Source: CAZUDO01 sp964618895 | GTDB lineage: Bacteria > Desulfobacterota > Binatia > DP-6 | Reading direction: 5' to 3' | DNA: 64,000 nt | Assembly: GCA_964618895.1 (NCBI GenBank) | Contig: CAZUDO010000058.1 | Span: 1 to 64,000, forward strand | Part shown: in pieces, positions 60,109 to 64,000 of the stretch | Layout: the number at the start of each line of letters is the position of its first letter | Numbering within the stretch: the stretch's first letter is position 1 | Notes under the pieces: model-generated | The model's input: the letters and a program-made list of their open reading frames with translations, nothing else | The model's database searches: none | Told to the model about the DNA's origin: nothing | Made by a program: the position numbers and the translations under genes

Positions 60109-60702
60109 CTACGCCACCGCCGCCGCGTCCTCTTCCGGGAGCCGCACGGGCGTGGTCGCCGCCGGGTAGCGGCCGGTGATCGGCGCGTAGAAGAGGCGGA
60201 TCGCGTCCATGTCGGCGCGCACGTCGTCGGTCGGCAGCCGCACCGGGCCGATGCCGCCGACCCGCCGGGTGTAGTCCAGGAAGGCGCACACGATCGGCAC
60301 GCCGGCGCCACGCGCGATGTGGTAGAAGCCCGAGCGCCAGTGCGCGACGCGACTGCGCGTGCCCGACGGCGGGATGACCAGGAACAGGCGCTCGACCGCC
60401 GCGAAGCGGGTCACTACCTGCTGGACGACGTTCTGGCGGGCGCTGCGATCGACGGCGATCCCACCGAGCCAGCGCATGAACCCCCCGAACGGCCACCGAA
60501 AGAGCTCCCGCTTGCCGAGCCACGCCGGCCGCACACCGAGCACGTACGCTACCGCCAGCATGAACGGCAGATCCCAGTTCGAGGTGTGTGGGGCCGCGAT
60601 GACCACCACCTTGCCGGCGGCGGGCAGCTGTCCCTCGACCCGCCAGCCGAAGACCCCGAGGTATGCGCGTCCCAGACGCCGCGCCAACCAGCCCGCCTGC
60701 AT
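60109..60702 (-). CDS. 1-acyl-glycerol-3-phosphate acyltransferase family
   Basis: The 197-residue membrane-associated acyltransferase has the HX4D motif in VVIAAPHTSNWDLPFMLAVAYVLG. GKRELFRWPFGGFMRWLGGIAVDRSA and VIPPSGTRSRVAHWRSGFYHIARGAGVPIVCAFLDY follow, the last being the acceptor-binding block, here PPSGTR in place of FPEGTR. It transfers acyl groups to lysophosphatidic acid or a related lipid. It converges on the patatin gene with a 7-base gap. Confidence 0.85.
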   Translation of the reverse strand: MQAGWLARRLGRAYLGVFGWRVEGQLPAAGKVVVIAAPHTSNWDLPFMLAVAYVLGVRPAWLGKRELFRWPFGGFMRWLGGIAVDRSARQNVVQQVVTRFAAVERLFLVIPPSGTRSRVAHWRSGFYHIARGAGVPIVCAFLDYTRRVGGIGPVRLPTDDVRADMDAIRLFYAPITGRYPAATTPVRLPEEDAAAVA

Positions 60703-60746
60703 CGTCTGCCTCCGTGCCGCTCGCGCGGCCTCCGGCACGCGCCGCG

Positions 60747-61889
60747 TCAGACGCGTTCGATGATGGTCGCTATGCCCATGCCGTAGCCGATGCACATCGT
60801 GCTCAGCCCGACCGCCTGGTCCCGCCGCTCGAGCTCGTCGAGCAGTGTGCCGATCAGCATCGCGCCGGTCGCACCGAGTGGGTGCCCGAGAGCGATCGCG
60901 CCTCCGTTGACGTTCACCTTGTCGTGCGGAATGCCGAACTCCTGCATCGTGATCATCGGCACGGGCGCGAACGCCTCGTTGATCTCGACCAGGTCGATGT
61001 CGGCGATGGTCATGCCGGTGCGCCGCAGGATCTTCTGCGTGGCGGGGATGGGCCCCGTCAGCATGATGATCGGCTCGGAGCCGACGACGACCGTATCGAC
61101 GATCCGTGCGCGCGGCTTGAGCCCGTATTCCTTCACCCCGCGCTTCGAAGCGATGAGCACGCCCCCGGCCCCGTCGACGATGCCGCTCGAGTTGCCGGCG
61201 TGGATGCGACCGTCCGGCTTGAACGAGGGCTTGAGGGCCATGAGCCCCTCGAGCGTGGTCTGCGGGCGCGGATGCTCGTCGGTGTCGATGCGCTTGCGGC
61301 TCCCGTCCTGCTGCGGGGCATCGGCGACCGGGACCAGGCTCTTGGCGAAACGGTGCTCCTGCATCGCCTGCCAGGCGCGGCGCTGGCTTTCGAGCGCGTA
61401 CTCGTCGATCTGCTGGCGACCGTAGTTCCAGCGTTCGGCGATCATCTCGGCCGACAGCCCCTGGGGGACGAGCGCGTAGCGGTCGGTCATGCTCGACGGC
61501 AACGCGCCCATGTCGGCGCCCATCGGGCAGCGGCTCATGCTCTCGACGCCGCCAGCGTAGACGAGGTCGTACGCCCCCGCGGCCGCTCCCTGGGCGGCCA
61601 GGTTGACGGCCGTCTGCCCCGAGCCGCAGAAGCGGTTCAGGCTGACGCCGGGGATCTCGATCGGCCACCCGGCGGCGAGCACGGCGGCGCGCGCGACGCA
61701 GGCCCCCTGCTCGCCCGTCTCCGTGACACAGCCGATGATCACGTCGTCAATGCGGCTGGCGTCGACCCCCGTCCGGGCGACGACGCCGTGCATCGGAACC
61801 GTGCAGAGGTCGATGGGGTGGACGCCGGCCAGGCCCCCGTTGCGGCGACCACGCGGCGTGCGACAGGCATCGATGATGAACGCATCCAT
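60747..61889 (-). CDS. Thiolase (acetyl-CoA acetyltransferase family)
   Basis: The 380-residue enzyme has the acyl-carrying Cys in SLNRFCGSGQTAVNLAAQ, then YDLVYAGGVESMSRCPMG, the GHPLGATGAMLIG His block and the second Cys in TMCIGYGMGIA. The usual CIGGG is CIGYG here, a small change next to the active site. It joins or splits acyl-CoA units, probably in fatty-acid degradation. It ends 44 bases from the acyltransferase start and may be cotranscribed. Confidence 0.92.
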   Translation of the reverse strand: MDAFIIDACRTPRGRRNGGLAGVHPIDLCTVPMHGVVARTGVDASRIDDVIIGCVTETGEQGACVARAAVLAAGWPIEIPGVSLNRFCGSGQTAVNLAAQGAAAGAYDLVYAGGVESMSRCPMGADMGALPSSMTDRYALVPQGLSAEMIAERWNYGRQQIDEYALESQRRAWQAMQEHRFAKSLVPVADAPQQDGSRKRIDTDEHPRPQTTLEGLMALKPSFKPDGRIHAGNSSGIVDGAGGVLIASKRGVKEYGLKPRARIVDTVVVGSEPIIMLTGPIPATQKILRRTGMTIADIDLVEINEAFAPVPMITMQEFGIPHDKVNVNGGAIALGHPLGATGAMLIGTLLDELERRDQAVGLSTMCIGYGMGIATIIERV

Positions 61890-61896
61890 TGCTGCG

Positions 61897-61925
61897 CCGC
61901 TAACAGCCGGCCTCGGCCCTGTCAA
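61897..61925 (-). promoter_or_regulatory. Leaderless promoter of thiolase
   Basis: On the minus strand TTGACA (61920-61925), 17 bp and TAGCGG (61897-61902) end 7 bases before ATG 61889. No ribosome-binding site is present. Confidence 0.5.
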
Positions 61926-62055
61926 ACCAGCGCGCGTAGACGCAGGGCGGCGTAGTTGCGTCCTGGGACGATCTGCCCGAGTACCGGAGCCGATCACGAG
62001 CACGTCATGCGCCTCGCAGGTGCCTTGCGCCGCACCACCCATGGGGTCCCGTGCG

Positions 62056-62084
62056 TTGCCCGGGGTATACCCCTGTGTTAGGTG
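62056..62084 (+). promoter_or_regulatory. Leaderless promoter of cysH with palindrome in the spacer
   Basis: TTGCCC (62056-62061), 17 bp and TAGGTG (62079-62084) end 7 bases before ATG 62092. A perfect 12-bp palindrome GGGGTATACCCC (62062-62073) fills most of the spacer and could be the site of a repressor tied to sulfur supply. Confidence 0.5.
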
Positions 62085-62091
62085 TTGCCGG

Positions 62092-62799
62092 ATGATCGCG
62101 ACGGCGCCACTCGATCTCGAGGCCGTCAACCGGCAGCTCGAGCAGGCCACGCCCGAGGACATCCTGCGCTGGACCTGGAAGCGCTTCCAGCCCGACGTCC
62201 TCCTCACCTGCTCGTTTCAGCACGACGGTGTCGCCCTCGCGCACATGCTGCGCTCGATCGCGCCCGACGTGCCGGTCGTGTTCATCAATACCGGCTTCCA
62301 CTTCCCGGAGACCCTCGCGTACCGCGACGAGATCACGCAGCGGTTCGGCCTCAAGCTGGTCGAGCTGCACCCGATCATGCCCCGCGAGGAGTTCGCCACG
62401 CACTACGGGCTCGATCTCTACGCGCGCGATCCCGACCGGTGCTGCCACATCAACAAGGTCGAGCCCCTGCGGCGATTCCTTCCCGGCATGCGTGCCTGGA
62501 TCAACGGCCGGCGTCGGGATCAGGCCACCACCCGCGGCGCGATCCGCGTCGTCGAGGCCTACCAGGACGGCCTCTGCAAGGTGAACCCGATCGCCGCGTG
62601 GTCCTCGCGCGACACGTTCTACTACCTCGAGCGCCACGGCATCCCGCATCATCCGTTGTTCGAGAAGGGCTACACCAGCATCGGCTGCGCGCCCTGCACC
62701 CGCCCCGTCGTTGGCGGCGAAGGCGAACGCGCCGGCCGGTGGGCGGGGCAGGAAAAAACGGAGTGCGGGTTGCATACGTTCCTCGACCCGAAACCGTAG
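62092..62799 (+). CDS. cysH: Adenylyl-sulfate reductase (CysH family, 4Fe-4S type)
   Basis: The 235-residue enzyme has TCSFQHDGVALAHMLRSIAPDVPVVFINTGFHFPET. It has two Cys pairs, DRCCHINK and GCAPCTRPV, that hold a 4Fe-4S cluster, and the catalytic Cys in ECGLH near the C-terminus. The cluster marks the assimilatory APS-reducing type more than the PAPS-only type. It makes sulfite for cysteine synthesis. No other sulfate-assimilation gene is in the window. Confidence 0.93.
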   Translation: MIATAPLDLEAVNRQLEQATPEDILRWTWKRFQPDVLLTCSFQHDGVALAHMLRSIAPDVPVVFINTGFHFPETLAYRDEITQRFGLKLVELHPIMPREEFATHYGLDLYARDPDRCCHINKVEPLRRFLPGMRAWINGRRRDQATTRGAIRVVEAYQDGLCKVNPIAAWSSRDTFYYLERHGIPHHPLFEKGYTSIGCAPCTRPVVGGEGERAGRWAGQEKTECGLHTFLDPKP

Positions 62800-62834
62800 C
62801 CCGCGCTGCACCGGGTGCCGTGCCTGGGCGCTCG

Positions 62835-63617
62835 TCACTCGTCGTCGTCCCGGTCCGCCATCGCCTCGGCATACAGCTCGAGAAGCGGCTCGCCCAGGCG
62901 GCGGACCAGCCAGCGGTGCACCACGCCGACGGTCTGCTGCCACCCCGGCCCCGCATGCGGCCAGTGTCCGACGCCGGCCAGCACCTGCACGTCCGCACCC
63001 AGCGTCGCCGCGAGCGCTCGCGCCGGCTCGACCGGCAGGAACGTATCCCTCGCGCCGGCGACCACCAAGGTCGGCACCGCGGAGGAGACCGGCAGAGCGC
63101 TACCGCCCGACAGAAGGTCGCGGACAAACGCGGCCTCTTCCGCCTCGCCACCGTCGCGTACCTGCGCCAGCGCCGTCGGCGACAGGTCGCCCCAGAACGC
63201 TCGCGCCACGTCCTCGGCCGGCGATGCCAGGGGCCGGCCGAGAGTCACGGTCAGCAGCGATCGCCAGCCGGTGACGATCGAACGGATTCCTGGGCGAGCC
63301 GGGAGCACCGGCGCCATCAGCACGACCGCCAAGGGCCGCGCCGCACTGGCGGCCGCCAGCACCACCGCGGCTCCGGCGTCATGGCCGACCAGGACCGGAC
63401 GGGTCGCCAGACCGGCGGCATACTCGGCCACTCCGGCGGCTCGGGCCGCGATGCCGCCGATCCCCCCCAGTGTAAGCGCATGACACTCCCAGCCACGATG
63501 CGCCAGGTAGCTCCCGAACCCGCGCCAGCCGCGGCATCCGGCCCACAGCCCCGGGACGAGGAGCACCGTGGCCGCGTAACGGCCACTCTCGGCCGGCACT
63601 ACTTCGGCGGTGACCAT
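62835..63617 (-). CDS. Alpha/beta hydrolase with Asp at the nucleophile elbow
   Basis: The 260-residue alpha/beta-hydrolase fold shows VLLVPGLWAGCRGW, then the elbow VLVGHDAGAAVVL with Asp 80 where most family members have Ser. The acid is in ARDTFLP (Asp 191) and the His in GVGHWPH (His 218). An Asp nucleophile is the rule in epoxide hydrolases and haloalkane dehalogenases. The cap residues needed to choose between them cannot be judged by eye. It may also be an inactive relative. Confidence 0.75.
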   Translation of the reverse strand: MVTAEVVPAESGRYAATVLLVPGLWAGCRGWRGFGSYLAHRGWECHALTLGGIGGIAARAAGVAEYAAGLATRPVLVGHDAGAAVVLAAASAARPLAVVLMAPVLPARPGIRSIVTGWRSLLTVTLGRPLASPAEDVARAFWGDLSPTALAQVRDGGEAEEAAFVRDLLSGGSALPVSSAVPTLVVAGARDTFLPVEPARALAATLGADVQVLAGVGHWPHAGPGWQQTVGVVHRWLVRRLGEPLLELYAEAMADRDDDE

Positions 63618-63641
63618 GTGTACTCGGCTCCAGTCAACGAA

Positions 63642-63673
63642 AAAGGCCCTTCGGTAGATGCCGAAGGGCCTTT
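63642..63673. terminator. Rho-independent terminator
   Basis: A 13-bp perfect stem (63642-63654 with 63661-63673) closes a 6-base loop, with A-rich and T-rich flanks (AAAAGG / CCTTTC) that work in both directions. It separates the Lys-rich gene from the hydrolase gene, both on the minus strand. Confidence 0.8.
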
Positions 63674-63696
63674 CTCCGGACCCGCTTTGGGCCCGC

Positions 63697-63934
63697 TCTC
63701 GCCTGAGAAACTCGCTACATTCTCGAGATTTTCGCTTTGTCTACGTGCCTAGCAGTTGAAGCTCGAACCGAACGTGATGCCGTCACTACTTCTTCTTGGA
63801 GCCCTTCTTCTTTGCGGGGGCCTTCTTCTTCGCCTTGCTCTTCTTCTTCGCCTTCTTAGCCTTCTTCTTCGCAGCCATGTCTACCTCCTGTTAAGGGTTG
63901 AAACGCCTCTTTCCGTCCCAACTCTCAGGCGAGA
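63697..63934. repeat. 12-bp inverted repeats flanking the Lys-rich gene
   Basis: TCTCGCCTGAGA at 63697-63708 and its exact reverse complement at 63923-63934 bracket the short gene at 63786-63878. Both would be in its transcript, one in the leader and one after the stop, so the mRNA could fold into a closed loop. Confidence 0.6.
63786..63878 (-). CDS. 30-residue Lys/Ala-rich histone-like protein
   Basis: ATG 63878 opens a 30-residue protein made almost only of Lys and Ala (MAAKKKAKKAKKKSKAKKK, then APAKKKGSKKK). A perfect AGGAGGT lies 6 bases upstream, a strong promoter precedes it and a terminator follows, so expression is likely high despite the size. The composition is like histone H1-type tails of bacterial nucleoid proteins. 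It probably binds DNA, RNA or polyphosphate; that is inference. Confidence 0.75.
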   Translation of the reverse strand: MAAKKKAKKAKKKSKAKKKAPAKKKGSKKK

Positions 63935-63965
63935 ATCCCCTCCACCCCTCCTCACAACGGTACCG

Positions 63966-63995
63966 AGTATATGAGCGCGTCCGCGATGAAGTCAA
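63966..63995 (-). promoter_or_regulatory. Strong promoter of the Lys-rich gene
   Basis: On the minus strand TTGACT (63990-63995), 18 bp and TATACT (63966-63971) form the best consensus-like promoter of the window. It gives a leader of about 80 bases before ATG 63878. Confidence 0.65.
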
Positions 63996-64000
63996 GAGAA

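Noticed and set aside
61890..62055. SAM or cysteine riboswitch before cysH
   Set aside because: No conserved riboswitch blocks are visible, and the promoter found is leaderless, leaving no room for one.

Overview
The window is very GC-rich and gene-dense. It comes from a Gram-negative bacterium: it has TonB-type and other outer-membrane proteins, lipoproteins, Nuo-type complex I and the AmgK-MurU cell-wall recycling pair. The mix of secreted propeller, thrombospondin type 3 and beta-helix proteins with GMC, thiolase and MaoC enzymes suggests an uncultured deltaproteobacterium-like or Binatota-like lineage. That placement is inference; there is no rRNA or other marker gene here.

Layout. 0-6.2 kb: an unusual 33-bp inverted repeat, a FAD oxidoreductase, a YiiX-like protein, and a molybdopterin oxidoreductase plus SnoaL-like gene divergent from a MocR regulator across one shared operator. 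6.4-9.9 kb: a promoter-poor array of integron gene cassettes with three attC sites and no integrase (arylsulfatase, two DUF4160/DUF2442 pairs, a broken PIN gene). 10.4-14.8 kb: nuoABCDHI. 14.9-17.6 kb: a fused lipid enzyme and a Thr-rich secreted protein. 17.7-27.5 kb: a cobalamin-uptake locus. Its TonB receptor is followed by a cobalamin riboswitch and six tightly overlapping genes: two propeller proteins, one calcium-repeat protein and BtuF-, BtuC- and BtuD-like transporter parts. 27.5-36 kb: MaoC, small secreted proteins, an outer-membrane barrel, a CobS-like protein without its catalytic motif, M20 amidohydrolase, a beta-helix protein, PPK2 and pyruvate kinase. 36-39.5 kb: an island of intact and decayed toxin genes. 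39.5-47.2 kb: GMC oxidoreductase with its small subunit, an ECF sigma / anti-sigma operon flanked by PspC genes, TPM and LemA proteins and an orphan Flp pilin. 47.2-56.6 kb: a second, incomplete complex I cluster, nuoACDEHJKLMN. 56.7-64 kb: AmgK-MurU, patatin, acyltransferase, thiolase, CysH, an alpha/beta hydrolase and a 30-residue Lys-rich protein.

How parts fit together. The two nuo clusters duplicate A, C, D and H, while B and I occur only in the first and E, J, K, L, M, N only in the second; F and G are absent from the window. The B12 locus looks like one regulon, from outer-membrane receptor through candidate surface binders to the inner-membrane ABC importer. Many promoters fit TTGNNN, 17-18 bp, TANNNN, and in at least six cases the -10 box ends only 6-8 bases before the start codon, which points to leaderless mRNAs.
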